NCBI RefSeq assembly: GCF_016741855.1
Contig: NZ_JAERRH010000002.1
Coordinates: 1-64,000, forward strand
Origin: Streptomyces musisoli
Lineage (GTDB): Bacteria > Actinomycetota > Actinomycetes > Streptomycetales > Streptomycetaceae
Direction: 5' to 3'
DNA length: 64,000 nucleotides
The position numbers were made by a program, and so were the translations under genes. The stretch's first letter is position 1; each line of letters begins with the position of its first letter. A model generated the notes under the pieces. The model was given only the letters and a program-made list of their open reading frames with translations. It did no database searches and was not told the DNA's origin. Below are positions 35,940 through 45,481 of this stretch, one piece after another.

Positions 35940-37094
35940 ATGATCGGACGCAGACAGCAGGTGGCCCTGGCCCTGACCGCCGTTCTCGCGGCCGGGGCGG
36001 CCTGCCAGAACCAGCACCAGGAATCCGGCACGAGGGGACAGCCGGCGCCCGCCGTGACCAGCGGCGACGGCGGCTTCACCCTCGTCGCGACCGGCGACGT
36101 CCTGCCGCACACCTCCGTCATCGAGCGGGCCGCCTACGACGCCGACCGCAGCGGGCACGACTTCCGGCCCATGCTCTCCGGCGTCCAACCGGTCGTCTCC
36201 CGCGCCGACCTGGCGCTGTGCCACATGGGTACCGTCTACGGCGCCGACGGCGACTACACCGGCTACCCCGTCTTCAAGTCCCCGCCGCAGATCGCCGAGG
36301 CCCTCGCCGCGACCGGCTACGACAGCTGCTCCACCGCCTCCGGCCACGCCATGGACGACGGCACCGCCGGCATCGCGCGCACCCTCGACGCGATGGACAA
36401 GGCCGGCCTGCGGCACGCCGGGACCGCCCGCAGCGAGACCGAGGCCCGCTCGGTCGGCATGCTCCGGGCCGGCCGGGCCAAGGTCGCCCATCTGTCGTAC
36501 ACCTTCGGGACCAATTACCCGCTGCCGCCCGGACGGCCCTGGGCGGTCAACCTCATGGACGCCGACCGGGTGATCGCCGACGCCCGTGCCGCCCGGCGGG
36601 GCGGCGCCGACGTGGTCGTGGTCTCCGTGGACTGGGGCACCGAGTGGCAGGAGGAACCCGACCGGCTCCAGCTCACCCTCGCCCAGCAGCTCACCGCCTC
36701 GGCCACGAACGGCCGCCCGGACATCGACCTGATCCTCGGCGCCCACGCCCATGTCCCGCAGGCGTACGAGAAGGTCAACGGCACCTGGGTGGTCTACGGA
36801 CTGGGCGACCAGATCGCCGGCGAGATGTACAACCGCCAGGGCGCCCAGGACCCGCGCGGCAACGAGTCCAGCCTCGGCCGCTTCACCTTCGCCCCGCCGG
36901 CCCGTCCGGGCGGCCCCTGGCGGGTCGTCAAGGCCGAATTCCTCCCGCAGTTGTACGACCTCGACGCCGGCCGGGTCGTCGACCTCGACCGGGCCATCGC
37001 CCAGGGCGCCGACCAGGAGGCGGTGCGCGACCGGATCGCGAGCGTGGTCCTCAGCCGCGGGGCCGCCCAGGACGGCCTGGTCATGGGGGAGTGA
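35940..37094 (+). CDS. CapA-like (poly-gamma-glutamate synthesis type) exported metallophosphatase-fold protein
   Basis: This 384-residue protein has an N-terminal export signal ending LAAGAACQ, possibly a lipoprotein though the -3 residue is unusual. The CapA domain follows: VATGDVLPH, ADLALCHMGT, TASGHAMDDG, VSVDWGTEWQ and LGAHAHVPQAYE. CapA proteins are linked to capsule polymer transport or anchoring, with a calcineurin-like fold. In most relatives the third motif is NNHxxDxG. Here it is SGHxxDDG, so one asparagine ligand is lost. No capB/capC genes are near. The ATG follows GGGGTGAG. It is divergent from the ECF sigma gene, and the adjacent permease gene starts its stop codon at the very next base. 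Confidence 0.85.
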   Translation: MIGRRQQVALALTAVLAAGAACQNQHQESGTRGQPAPAVTSGDGGFTLVATGDVLPHTSVIERAAYDADRSGHDFRPMLSGVQPVVSRADLALCHMGTVYGADGDYTGYPVFKSPPQIAEALAATGYDSCSTASGHAMDDGTAGIARTLDAMDKAGLRHAGTARSETEARSVGMLRAGRAKVAHLSYTFGTNYPLPPGRPWAVNLMDADRVIADARAARRGGADVVVVSVDWGTEWQEEPDRLQLTLAQQLTASATNGRPDIDLILGAHAHVPQAYEKVNGTWVVYGLGDQIAGEMYNRQGAQDPRGNESSLGRFTFAPPARPGGPWRVVKAEFLPQLYDLDAGRVVDLDRAIAQGADQEAVRDRIASVVLSRGAAQDGLVMGE

Positions 37095-38519
37095 TCAGTC
37101 GGCGGGATGCCGGGTGGCGAGCACCGAGCGCCGGTAGGAGTAGCCGAAGTAGATCACGCAGCCGATCAGGAACCACACCACGAACCGCACCCACGTCTCC
37201 CACTTCAGGAACGTGATCAGCCAGATGGAGAAGACGACACCCAGCGCGGGCACGAACGGCATCCACGGCGTCCGGAAGGTGCGCGGCAGTTCCGGCTGCC
37301 GGTAGCGCAGCACGATCACCGCCACGCACACCACCACGAACGCCAGCAGGATGCCGATGTTGGTCAGCTCGGCCGCCTCGCCGATCGGGACGAACCCGGC
37401 GATGACCGCGGACGCCGCCCCGACGATCCAGGTCACCCGGGTCGGCACGTGCCGCGTCGGGTGCGTCTTCGCGAACCACGTGGGCAGCAGCCCGTCACGG
37501 GACATCGAGAACCACACCCGGGTGACGCCCAGCATGAACGTGAACATCACCGTGAGGATGCCGATGATCGCGCCGACCGCGATCACGTCCGCCAGCGCGT
37601 CCAGGCCCACCGACTTGAACGCCGTGGAGAAGCCGCTCTCCGGGTCGATGTCCTTGTAGTTCTGCATCCCGGTGAGCACCAGGCAGGCCGCCACGTACAG
37701 GACCATCGAGATCGCCAGCGAGTAGATGATCGCCTTCGGCATGTACTGCTGCGCGTTCTTCGACTCCTCGGCCGCCGTCGACATCGCGTCGTAGCCGAAC
37801 ACCGCGAAGAACACCGTCGCGGCACCGGTGAAGGCGCCGCTGAGGCCGAACGGGAAGAAGGGGTGGTAGTTCGCCGTGTTGATGTGGAACACGCCCACCC
37901 CGATCACCAGCAGCACCACCAGCACCTTCAGGGCGACCACGAACGTCTCGAAGCGGGCCGCGGTGCGGATGCCCAGGTTCAGCAGCCAGGCGATCAGCAG
38001 ACACAGCACGGCCGCGAACAGGTCGACCCGGTGCCCGGTGCCGGTGCCGGGCGCCCCCAGCATCCACTGCGGCAGATCGGCGCCCATCTCCTCGACGAGG
38101 AAACTGAAGTAGCCGGAGATGCCGATGGCCACCACGGCCACGATGGCCGTGTACTCCAGCAGCAGGTCCCAGCCGATGAACCAGCCCGCGAACTCGCCGA
38201 GCACGGCATAGCCGTACGTGTACGCCGAACCCGCCTTCGGGATCAGTCCCGCGAACTCGGCGTAGGACAGCGCCGCGCAGGCGCTCGCCACGCCGGCGAT
38301 CAGGAAGGAGACCAGTACCGCGGGTCCGGCCGTGCCGTTGGCCACCGTGCCGGCCAGCGTGAAGATGCCCGCGCCGATGATCCCGCCCACGCCGATCGCG
38401 GTGAGCTGCCACAGCCCCAGCGACTTGTCCAGGCTGGTGCCCTCGACGACCTCGGTCTCCTCGATGTGTTCGATGGGTTTGCGGCGGAGAATCCCTTCAC
38501 CCGGGCGGAGCCTGCCCAT
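37095..38519 (-). CDS. APC-family amino acid permease
   Basis: This protein of about 474 residues has twelve predicted spans. The first conserved span reads QLTAIGVGGIIGAGIFTLAGT, followed by the family motifs SYAEFAGLIPKAGSAYTYGY and FFAVFGYDAMSTAAEESKN. It resembles cationic amino acid transporters (YfnA/CAT-like), proton-coupled uptake of basic or neutral amino acids. Starts are possible at ATG 38519 or a GTG nine bases earlier; AAGAGG at eight bases favours the ATG. Its stop abuts that of the CapA-like gene with no gap. Confidence 0.92.
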   Translation of the reverse strand: MGRLRPGEGILRRKPIEHIEETEVVEGTSLDKSLGLWQLTAIGVGGIIGAGIFTLAGTVANGTAGPAVLVSFLIAGVASACAALSYAEFAGLIPKAGSAYTYGYAVLGEFAGWFIGWDLLLEYTAIVAVVAIGISGYFSFLVEEMGADLPQWMLGAPGTGTGHRVDLFAAVLCLLIAWLLNLGIRTAARFETFVVALKVLVVLLVIGVGVFHINTANYHPFFPFGLSGAFTGAATVFFAVFGYDAMSTAAEESKNAQQYMPKAIIYSLAISMVLYVAACLVLTGMQNYKDIDPESGFSTAFKSVGLDALADVIAVGAIIGILTVMFTFMLGVTRVWFSMSRDGLLPTWFAKTHPTRHVPTRVTWIVGAASAVIAGFVPIGEAAELTNIGILLAFVVVCVAVIVLRYRQPELPRTFRTPWMPFVPALGVVFSIWLITFLKWETWVRFVVWFLIGCVIYFGYSYRRSVLATRHPAD

Positions 38520-38628
38520 GTGCCTCACCTCTTCACCACGGCAACCGCTGACGGCGGATCATGATGTCTCAGGGTCGGCGCCCAGGGAAGACGCCACGCA
38601 CGGCGCGGGCAGGTGCCGCCGCGGCGCC

Positions 38629-39099
38629 CTACGGTACGACCGTCACCGGCCAGCGTCCCGACTTCACCAGCCGGACCGCCACCGAGCCGATGATCCGGTG
38701 GCCGGCCTGCTCCGAGGCGCCCACCACCACCGCGTCCGCCTTCAGCTCGTCCGCCGCCTTCACCAGCCCGCCGAAGGGGTCCCCGCGGAAGGTGTGGAAC
38801 TCCCAGCGCACGTCGAATATCCCCTTGACCCGCTCGGCCGCCTCCCTGATATGCGCGATCAGGTCCTCGGCGATCTCGTCGGTCGTCTCCGCCACCGGCG
38901 CCCCGAGCGCCGCCCCGGCCGCCAGCACCGGCTGCACGTACACCACGGCCAGCAGCGCGTGCTGCCGCCGGGCCAGACCACCCGCGTACGCCGCGGCCCG
39001 CAGCGAGGAGTCGGAGCCGTCCACGCCCACGACGATGACCTTCGGACCGTCCGTGCCCCGCTCGAACGTGTGCGCGGGCTGTTCGTGCTGTTCCGTCAC
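38629..39099 (-). CDS. Universal stress protein (UspA family)
   Basis: This 156-residue cytosolic protein has a single USP domain. It starts KVIVVGVDGSDSSLRAAAYAG and ends with the nucleotide-binding pattern VVVGASEQAGHRIIGSVAVRL followed by VKSGRWPVTVVP. The usual GxxGxxxxxxGS(V/T) motif reads GASEQAGHRIIGSVA, consistent with ATP binding. Such proteins rise under starvation or hypoxia. The GTG start at 39097-39099 has only a weak ribosome-binding site. It is divergent from lysX with a 91-bp shared promoter region and follows the permease gene on the same strand. Confidence 0.9.
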   Translation of the reverse strand: MTEQHEQPAHTFERGTDGPKVIVVGVDGSDSSLRAAAYAGGLARRQHALLAVVYVQPVLAAGAALGAPVAETTDEIAEDLIAHIREAAERVKGIFDVRWEFHTFRGDPFGGLVKAADELKADAVVVGASEQAGHRIIGSVAVRLVKSGRWPVTVVP

Positions 39100-39190
39100 G
39101 GCTTCGAATCTATCGGAATGAGCTGTTCCAGCCCATGCGCGGGGCCCGCTCGACGGGCGAGGCATCCGGGGCCTTCCTACAGTCGGAACC

Positions 39191-42100
39191 ATGACTGCCA
39201 CCGCGGAACCGGCCGCCCGAAGAGGCGCCGGCGGCCCGGGACGCACGCGCGGCGGGCGTCTCGGCCGGGTACCGGAGGCCTTCGCCACCCTCTTCGCCGC
39301 ACTCGGCCTGCTGTGCGCCCTGCTGGCAGTCATCGCCCCGCTGCGCCGCCCGCTCGGCGCCGTCGTCCGCACCCTCGACCTGCTGCTGGTCCCGATCAGC
39401 GCCAACCTCGCCTACGCCGTCTTCCTGTTCCTGCTGGCCGGCGCCACCGCCGCCCGCAAGAAGGTCGCCTGGTGGCTGGTCGTCGTCTACCTCGGCCTGC
39501 TCGTCCTCACCGACGTTCTCGGCGCGGCCGTCGGCCTCTATGCCGAGTCGCTGCCGTCGCTGGTGCTGTGCGCGCTGCTGCTGCTCCTGCTGGTGGCGGC
39601 CCGCGGGGAGTTCTACGCCGCCTCCCGCCGGGGTGCCGTGTGGCGGGCGCTCGCCGTACTGCTCGCCGGGCTCGCCGTGGCGATCGTGCTCGGCTGGGGC
39701 CTGCTCCAGCTCTTCCCGGGCACGCTCCCGGCGGGCCAGCACCTGGCCTGGGCGGCCGACCGGGTGTGCGGCGGCCTGGTCTCGGCCGGCTCCTTCGACG
39801 GCCGCCCACCGCACCAGGTCACCTTCGTCCTCGGCCTGCTCGGCGCGCTGGCCCTGCTCAACGCCGCCGCCACGCTGTTCCGGTCCCAGCGCCTGGAGGC
39901 CGCCCTGCACGGCGACGAGGAGGCCCGCATCCGGGCCCTGCTGGCCGCGTACGGCGAGCGGGACTCCCTCGGCTACTTCGCCACCCGGCGCGACAAGGCC
40001 GTCGTCTTCTCGCCCAGCGGCAAGGCGGCCGTCACCTACCGCGTCGAAGCCGGCGTCTGCCTCGCCAGCGGCGACCCCGTCGGCGACCCGGAGGCCTGGC
40101 CGCACGCCGTCGGCGCCTGGCTGGACGGAGCCCGCCGGCACGCCTGGGCCCCCGCCGTGATGGGCGCCTCCGAGGCCGGCGCCCGCGCCTACGCCCGCGC
40201 CGGCCTCGGCGCCCTCCAGCTCGGCGACGAGGCGATCCTGCACATCCCGGGGTTCGACCTGAGCGGCCGGGACATGCGCGTCACCCGGCAGGCCGTGCAC
40301 CGGGTCCGCCGCACCGGAGCCGTCTGCCGCATCCGCCGGCACGCGGGCCTCACCGAACGGGAGATGGAGGAGATCGTCTCCAAGGCCGACGCCTGGCGGG
40401 ACACCGAGACCGAGCGCGGCTTCTCCATGGCCCTGGACCGGCTCGGCGACCCCGCCGACGGCGACTGCCTGCTCGTGGAGGCCCTCGGCGAGGACGGCAG
40501 CCTGCTCGCGCTGCTCTCCTTCGTCCCCTGGGGCCGCGACGGCGTGTCCCTGGACCTGATGCGCCGTGACCGCGCCGCCCCCAACGGCGTGATGGAGTTC
40601 ATGGTCACCGAACTGTGCGCGGCAGCCCCGAAACTCGGCGTGCGCCGGATCTCCCTGAACTTCGCCGTCTTCCGGTCGGTGTTCGAGGAGGGCGCCCGGA
40701 TCGGCGCCGGACCGGTCCTCAGGCTCTGGCGCCGGCTGCTGCTCTTCCTCTCCCGCTGGTGGCAGCTGGAGGCCCTGTACCGCTCCAACGCCAAGTACCG
40801 CCCCGAGTGGTACCCGCGCTTCATCTGTTACGGCGACACCGCGGCCCTCGCCCGCATCGGCCTCGCCTCCGGCATCGCCGAAGGCTTCGTGTCCGTACCG
40901 TCCCTGCGCAAACTCTGGGGAAAGGGGCACCCGAAGACAGGACGGCGGCCCGCCGCCACCGCGGGCCCGCCGTCCCGGCCGGCGCTCGGTCTCGACGGAG
41001 GGGACGAGGCCGGACCCGCCGCCCCGGACGCGGGCCTGCCCGACCAGGTCCGCGTCCGGTACCGCACCCTGGACCGGCTGCGCGCCGCCGGCACCGACCC
41101 CTATCCCGTGGGCGTCCCCGCCCCCACCCACGCCCTCGCCGACGTACCGCCCGGCGAGGACGTCACCGTCGCCGGACGCGTCATGCTGGTCCGCGACTTC
41201 GGCGGCATCGTCTTCGCCGTACTGCGCGACTGGTCCGGCGACCACCAGATCGCCCTCACCCGCGACGGCTGCGGACCGGCGCTCGGCCGCTTCACCGCCG
41301 ACATCGACATCGGCGACCACCTCACCGTCGCCGGCCGCGCCCGGCCGAGCGACCGGGGCGAGCCCACCGTCTTCGTCACCTCCTGGCAGCTCACCGGCAA
41401 GTGCCTGCACCCGCTGCCCGACAAGCGGCGCGGCCTCACCGACGCCGAGTCCAAGGTCCGCCGCCGCCACCTGGACCTGATCACCAGCGCCGACGCCCGC
41501 GCCGTCCTCCGCGCCCGATCCGCCGCCGTACAGGCCCTGCGCCAAGGCCTGCTGGACCGTGGCTACCTGGAGGTCGAGACGCCGATGCTCCAGCAGATCC
41601 ACGGCGGCGCCAACGCCCGCCCCTTCACCACCCACATCAACGCCTACGACCTCGACCTGTACCTGCGCATCGCCCCCGAGCTGTATCTGAAGCGGCTGTG
41701 CGTCGGCGGCCTGGAGAAGGTCTTCGAACTGGGCCGGACCTTCCGCAACGAGGGCGTCTCCTACAAGCACAACCCCGAGTTCACGATGCTGGAGGCCTAC
41801 CAGGCCCACGCCGACTACGACGTCATGCTGGACCTCGCCCGCGAGCTGATCCAGGGCGCCGCCACCGCCGCCTTCGGCTCCCCGGTGGCCCGCAAGGACG
41901 GGGAGGAGCACGACATCTCCGGGACCTGGCCGGTCAAGACCGTGTACGGTGCGATCTCCGAGGCGCTCGGGGAGGAGATCGGCCCCGGCACCGAACTGCT
42001 GCGGCTGCACCGGCTGTGCGACCGCGCCGGAGTGCCGTACACCGCCGACGACGGCCCCGGCGACGTCGTGCTGGAGATGTACGAACGGCTGGTCGAACAC

Positions 42101-42466
42101 CGGACCGGACCGCCCACCTTCTACCGGGACTTCCCGACCGACGTCTCCCCGCTGACCCGGCAGCACCGCGCCGACCCGCGGCTCGCCGAACGCTGGGACC
42201 TCGTCGCCTTCGGCACCGAACTCGGCACGGCCTACTCGGAGCTGACGGACCCCGTCGAACAGCGCCGCCGGCTCACCGAACAGTCGCTGCTGGCCGCGGG
42301 CGGCGATCCGGAGGCCATGGAACTGGACGAGGACTTCCTCCAGGCCCTCGCCTACGCCATGCCCCCGACCGGCGGCCTCGGGCTCGGCGTCGACCGGCTC
42401 GTCATGTTCCTCACCGGCCGGACGATCCGCGAGACGCTCCCCTTCCCGCTCGTGCGCCGCCGCTGA
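39191..42466 (+). CDS. lysX: Bifunctional lysylphosphatidylglycerol synthase / lysine-tRNA ligase
   Basis: This 1091-residue fusion is typical of actinobacteria. Residues 1-240 hold several membrane spans ([20 protein letters not shown] and others). Residues about 250-590 are the MprF-like DUF2156 transferase ([67 protein letters not shown]). From about 630 there is an OB-fold anticodon-binding domain and a class II LysRS core: motif 2 in [19 protein letters not shown], motif 3 in [17 protein letters not shown]. It charges lysine on tRNA and transfers it to phosphatidylglycerol, adding positive charge to the membrane and giving resistance to cationic peptides. Confidence 0.95.
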   Translation: MTATAEPAARRGAGGPGRTRGGRLGRVPEAFATLFAALGLLCALLAVIAPLRRPLGAVVRTLDLLLVPISANLAYAVFLFLLAGATAARKKVAWWLVVVYLGLLVLTDVLGAAVGLYAESLPSLVLCALLLLLLVAARGEFYAASRRGAVWRALAVLLAGLAVAIVLGWGLLQLFPGTLPAGQHLAWAADRVCGGLVSAGSFDGRPPHQVTFVLGLLGALALLNAAATLFRSQRLEAALHGDEEARIRALLAAYGERDSLGYFATRRDKAVVFSPSGKAAVTYRVEAGVCLASGDPVGDPEAWPHAVGAWLDGARRHAWAPAVMGASEAGARAYARAGLGALQLGDEAILHIPGFDLSGRDMRVTRQAVHRVRRTGAVCRIRRHAGLTEREMEEIVSKADAWRDTETERGFSMALDRLGDPADGDCLLVEALGEDGSLLALLSFVPWGRDGVSLDLMRRDRAAPNGVMEFMVTELCAAAPKLGVRRISLNFAVFRSVFEEGARIGAGPVLRLWRRLLLFLSRWWQLEALYRSNAKYRPEWYPRFICYGDTAALARIGLASGIAEGFVSVPSLRKLWGKGHPKTGRRPAATAGPPSRPALGLDGGDEAGPAAPDAGLPDQVRVRYRTLDRLRAAGTDPYPVGVPAPTHALADVPPGEDVTVAGRVMLVRDFGGIVFAVLRDWSGDHQIALTRDGCGPALGRFTADIDIGDHLTVAGRARPSDRGEPTVFVTSWQLTGKCLHPLPDKRRGLTDAESKVRRRHLDLITSADARAVLRARSAAVQALRQGLLDRGYLEVETPMLQQIHGGANARPFTTHINAYDLDLYLRIAPELYLKRLCVGGLEKVFELGRTFRNEGVSYKHNPEFTMLEAYQAHADYDVMLDLARELIQGAATAAFGSPVARKDGEEHDISGTWPVKTVYGAISEALGEEIGPGTELLRLHRLCDRAGVPYTADDGPGDVVLEMYERLVEHRTGPPTFYRDFPTDVSPLTRQHRADPRLAERWDLVAFGTELGTAYSELTDPVEQRRRLTEQSLLAAGGDPEAMELDEDFLQALAYAMPPTGGLGLGVDRLVMFLTGRTIRETLPFPLVRRR

Positions 42467-42502
42467 GCGCGCCGGCCACTCGGCTGTCCGGGTGCATTCC
42501 CG

Positions 42503-42533
42503 CCGCCGCACCGGTGGCGTTGCGGTGCGGCGG
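42503..42533 (+). terminator. Terminator after lysX
   Basis: CCGCCGCACC and GGTGCGGCGG form a perfect 10-bp stem with an 11-base loop, 36 bases after the lysX stop and just before the deacetylase gene. Confidence 0.75.
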
Positions 42534-42558
42534 AGCCCGACGGGGCGACTGATGAGTC

Positions 42559-43395
42559 ATGCAGAAGGATCAGTTGTTCACGCGCCGCCGGATGCTTCTC
42601 GCGGGCGCCGCCGCCCTCGGGACGGCGGGCACCGCCGGAATCGTCCTGGCGGCCGGCGGCGAGGAGACCGCCGGGACCGCGGTGGCCCCGGTTCCCGGCC
42701 CGCAGGCCCGCCAGGCCCTCAAGCCCTCCGCCTTCCGGCTCCAGCCGTTCACCGGATACGGACCGCCGCGCACCGCGCCCCGCAAGCTCAAGGTGCGCAG
42801 GAAACCGATCCTGGAGATCTCCGGGCGCGGCCGGCGCATGATGCTGACCTTCGACGACGGCCCCAACCCCGCCTACACCCCGCACATCCTGGACACCCTC
42901 GCCAAGTACGACGTCCGGGCGATGTTCTTCGTGTGCGGGGAGTGCGTCGCCGACAACCGCGAACTGCTGGCCCGGATGGCCGACGAGGGCCATGTCGTCG
43001 GCAACCACACCTGGACGCACCCGCTGCTGACGACGCTGCGCCGCAAGGAGATCCGCTCCGAGATGGAGCGCACCAGCGACATCATCGAGGACACCTACGG
43101 CGAGCGCCCGCAGTGGTTCCGCGCCCCCTACGGCGCCTGGAACCGGGCCGCCTTCCAACTGGGCGCCGAGATGGGCATGGAGCCGATGGCGTGGACGGTG
43201 GACACCACCGACTGGATGGAGCCCGGCACCGGCACCATCATCGACCAGGTGGAGAGCGGAGCCGCCCCCGGCGTCGTGGTGCTCTCCCACGACGCCGGGG
43301 GCGACCGTTCGCAGACCGTCCGCGCGCTCCGGGAATGGCTTCCCTACCTGATCGACTCCGGATACCACCTCACCGTGCCGCCCCGGCGCGTGTGA
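42559..43395 (+). CDS. Exported polysaccharide deacetylase (CE4/NodB domain)
   Basis: This 278-residue secreted protein has a twin-arginine-like signal (LFTRRRMLLAGAAALGTAG). The NodB domain starts at about residue 92: LTFDDGPNPAYTPHIL holds the general base and metal Asp pair, VGNHTWTHPLL the two metal histidines. WFRAPYGAWN and VVLSHDAGGDRSQT complete the five CE4 motifs. It removes acetyl groups from GlcNAc- or MurNAc-type polymers in the wall, or from chitin/xylan. The ATG follows a short region after the lysX terminator and lacks a strong ribosome-binding site. It is convergent with the sortase gene. Confidence 0.92.
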   Translation: MQKDQLFTRRRMLLAGAAALGTAGTAGIVLAAGGEETAGTAVAPVPGPQARQALKPSAFRLQPFTGYGPPRTAPRKLKVRRKPILEISGRGRRMMLTFDDGPNPAYTPHILDTLAKYDVRAMFFVCGECVADNRELLARMADEGHVVGNHTWTHPLLTTLRRKEIRSEMERTSDIIEDTYGERPQWFRAPYGAWNRAAFQLGAEMGMEPMAWTVDTTDWMEPGTGTIIDQVESGAAPGVVVLSHDAGGDRSQTVRALREWLPYLIDSGYHLTVPPRRV

Positions 43396-43400
43396 CGACC

Positions 43401-43418
43401 GCCGGCCCCGCGGCCGGC
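43401..43418. terminator. Terminator between deacetylase and sortase genes
   Basis: GCCGGCC-CCGC-GGCCGGC forms a 7-bp stem six bases after the deacetylase stop, between two convergent genes. It may serve both. Confidence 0.55.
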
Positions 43419-43449
43419 ACCGTCCTCCCGCCCGCCGGGCCGCGGCGGT

Positions 43450-44121
43450 TCAGGTGACCGCGGCCAGGCGGGCGAAGACGACGACATTCCCGTCGTAGCC
43501 GTTCTGCTTCGAGAAACCGCCACCGCAGGTGATGACCCGGAGTTCCGGTGTCCCCTTCGAGCCGTACACCCGGTCGCCGGGGAAATTGTTCTTCGCGAAG
43601 ACCTCGACTCCGTAGATTTCGAACACCGCGGTCCTTCCGTCCTGGCGCAGGACCTCGACCTGGTTCCCCTTCTTCAGCGCCCCGAGGCCGTAGAACACGG
43701 CGGGGCCCTGCTTGTTGTCGACATGGCCGACGACGACCGCGGTCCCCTTCTCCCCGGGCGAGACGGCGCCGGTGAACCAGCCGGCCAGGCCGGGGTTGTC
43801 CGGGGGCGGCGCGGCGACCCAGCCGTCCGGGTCGAGGCCGACCGGCACGACGGGTGCGTCCACGTGGATCGCGGGGATCCGGACGCGGTTGACCACGGAG
43901 AACGGCAGCGATGCGGGCGCCGGGGCGAAGCTGCCCAGGGTGGCGCGACTGTCCGGGGCCGCCGCCGAGGCAGGCTGCGGCGGGCCGACGTCGAACTCCC
44001 CGGAACCGTTCCGGATGAGCGCCAGACCGGTCAGCAGAACCAGCGCTATCACGCCCCAGGGCGCGCGCTTCTTCCGCCGCTCCTCCTCTTCCGCAAGCTC
44101 GGACAGCTTGGACGCAGACAT
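43450..44121 (-). CDS. Class F sortase
   Basis: This 223-residue transpeptidase is anchored by an N-terminal helix (APWGVIALVLLTGLALI) and exposed outside. The catalytic residues are His in VVVGHVDNKQG, Cys in VITCGGGF and Arg in VVVFARL near the end. Sequence features such as VRIPAIHVDAPVVPVGLDPDG fit class E/F actinobacterial sortases. It should join a surface protein to peptidoglycan. The divergent gene at 44453 encodes a likely substrate. The ATG at 44119-44121 has AAGGGGA eight bases upstream. Confidence 0.92.
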   Translation of the reverse strand: MSASKLSELAEEEERRKKRAPWGVIALVLLTGLALIRNGSGEFDVGPPQPASAAAPDSRATLGSFAPAPASLPFSVVNRVRIPAIHVDAPVVPVGLDPDGWVAAPPPDNPGLAGWFTGAVSPGEKGTAVVVGHVDNKQGPAVFYGLGALKKGNQVEVLRQDGRTAVFEIYGVEVFAKNNFPGDRVYGSKGTPELRVITCGGGFSKQNGYDGNVVVFARLAAVT

Positions 44122-44452
44122 TCGCCATCCCCTTTCGACGCGGTCGCGCCACGTCCATCGCGCATGGGAAAACGCTAAATCCCGCGCGGGTGAAGGGCGA
44201 CGGGGTGATCGGCGAACGGGTGGCCGGGCGACCGTTCCGTGAGCCATCCGAGTTGCCGTTCCCAGATATTTTCTGACGGTCCGTGACCTGCGGCAATATC
44301 CGATTGTGTGGTTTTCCGTCGGCGTGTCGGCTCACCAGGACGGACCATTCTCGACATGCGGGCGTGTTCCGCGCGTCTGAGGGTCGTTCCGGGAGGTGTT
44401 TCCTCGCCGATCCACCGGGGACGGGCCCCGGTGACCTCCCGCGGAGGATCAC
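44122..44452. promoter_or_regulatory. Divergent control region: sortase and surface-protein genes
   Basis: This 331-bp gap holds promoters for both genes. GGGGTGATCGG at 44202-44212, about 80 bases upstream of the sortase start, recurs exactly upstream of the proline-rich surface gene (46967-46977). An AT-rich stretch (CCCAGATATTTTCTGACG, about 44260-44278) is a likely promoter core. GGAGG lies before the forward ATG at 44453. Confidence 0.5.
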
Positions 44453-45325
44453 ATGCGCAACCAACGTGCCCTGGCGGCGGCGTGCACCACGGTCGCCGTC
44501 CTCGGGCTCGCCGCCCCCGCGGCCGTCGCGGACGGAATGGGCAACGGGGGCGGCCCGAGCGGCACCGACAGCAACGGTGCGGTCGTCGTCCCCGGCACCG
44601 GCACCGGCAACATCGGCACCGGCAACATCGGCACTCTGAACGGGACCGGGGTCGGGATCATTCCCGGCACCGGCATCCTCAACGGAGGGGGCCGCATCCC
44701 CGGCAACTTCAACGGCAACGGCAACGGCAACTTCAACGGGAACGGCCGTGGCAACGAGGGCTTCGGCAACGGCCGTGGTAACGAAGGCGGTCGTGGCAAC
44801 GAGGGCTTCGGGAACGGCCGCGGGAACCAGGGCTTCGGCAACGGCCACGGCAACGAGGGCTTCGGCAACGGCCGCGGGGGTGAAGGAGGCCGCGGCGAGG
44901 GATTCGGAGGAGAGGGGCACGGCGACGACCTCAACTCGCGCGACATCTTCGTCACCCCCGACGTCCTGCCGGCCGGAGGCCGCCTCACCGTCATCGTGAA
45001 CGGCTGCCGGTCCGGTACGGCGAGTTCGGACGCCTTCGGCACCATCCCGCTGGAACCGTTCCACGACGACACCGCGAGGGGTGTCGCCATCGTCGACCGC
45101 GACGCCCGCCGCGGCCGGTACTCCGTCACCGTCCGCTGCGACGGCCGCACCCTGACCCGCAGGGACGCCTTCACCGTGCTCGGCGGTGTCGCCGGCGGTC
45201 TCGGCGGGAGCAGGACCAGCGGCGCGACGCCCACCGACCTGGCCATCGGCAGTGGCCTGGTGGCCACGGCGCTGATCGGCGGCGGTGCCTTCTGGCTGCG
45301 CCGCCGGCACGAGAAGCGCGCCTGA
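44453..45325 (+). CDS. Secreted Gly/Asn-repeat surface protein, probable sortase substrate
   Basis: This 290-residue protein has a signal peptide (residues 1-27, ending AAPAAVADG) and a Gly/Asn/Thr-rich region with GNGRGNEGF-type repeats at about residues 80-155. A small folded domain follows (DIFVTPDVLPAGGRLTVIVN, CRSG and VRCDG cysteines). A C-terminal helix plus RRRHEKRA tail gives the signal-helix-positive-tail layout of wall-anchored proteins. No LPxTG is present before the helix; SGATPTD occupies that place. It is divergent from the class F sortase gene, which suggests a dedicated pair with a non-standard sorting signal. The ATG has GGAGG upstream. Confidence 0.8.
   Translation: MRNQRALAAACTTVAVLGLAAPAAVADGMGNGGGPSGTDSNGAVVVPGTGTGNIGTGNIGTLNGTGVGIIPGTGILNGGGRIPGNFNGNGNGNFNGNGRGNEGFGNGRGNEGGRGNEGFGNGRGNQGFGNGHGNEGFGNGRGGEGGRGEGFGGEGHGDDLNSRDIFVTPDVLPAGGRLTVIVNGCRSGTASSDAFGTIPLEPFHDDTARGVAIVDRDARRGRYSVTVRCDGRTLTRRDAFTVLGGVAGGLGGSRTSGATPTDLAIGSGLVATALIGGGAFWLRRRHEKRA
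44706..44890 (+). repeat. In-gene repeats encoding GNGRGNEGF units
   Basis: Repeats based on GGCAACGGCCGTGGCAACGA encode Gly/Asn-rich nonapeptides in the surface protein. Frame is preserved and several units are near-identical, so the stalk length can vary by recombination. Confidence 0.85.
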
Positions 45326-45383
45326 GCCGCGGCCGGCCGGCGCGGCCACCGGATCCGTCCCGCCACCGAACACCCGCACGCCG

Positions 45384-45430
45384 ACAGGCCTTCGCCCCGA
45401 TTCCTCACGGAAGCGGGGGCGAAGGCCTGT
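45384..45430. terminator. Strong bidirectional terminator
   Basis: ACAGGCCTTCGCCCC (45384-45398) and its exact reverse complement (45416-45430) form a perfect 15-bp stem with a 17-base loop. It lies between the convergent surface-protein and DUF4239 genes. Confidence 0.85.
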
Positions 45431-45481
45431 CGTGACGGCCGTGCCGGTCGGGTGGAGGGCCGTGCCGCTGTGGCCGCCGGG

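Noticed and set aside
39110..42511. Very long open frame antisense to lysX
   Set aside because: High GC content keeps antisense frames open. Its product has no domains and is Gly/Val/Arg-rich, whereas lysX is unmistakable.
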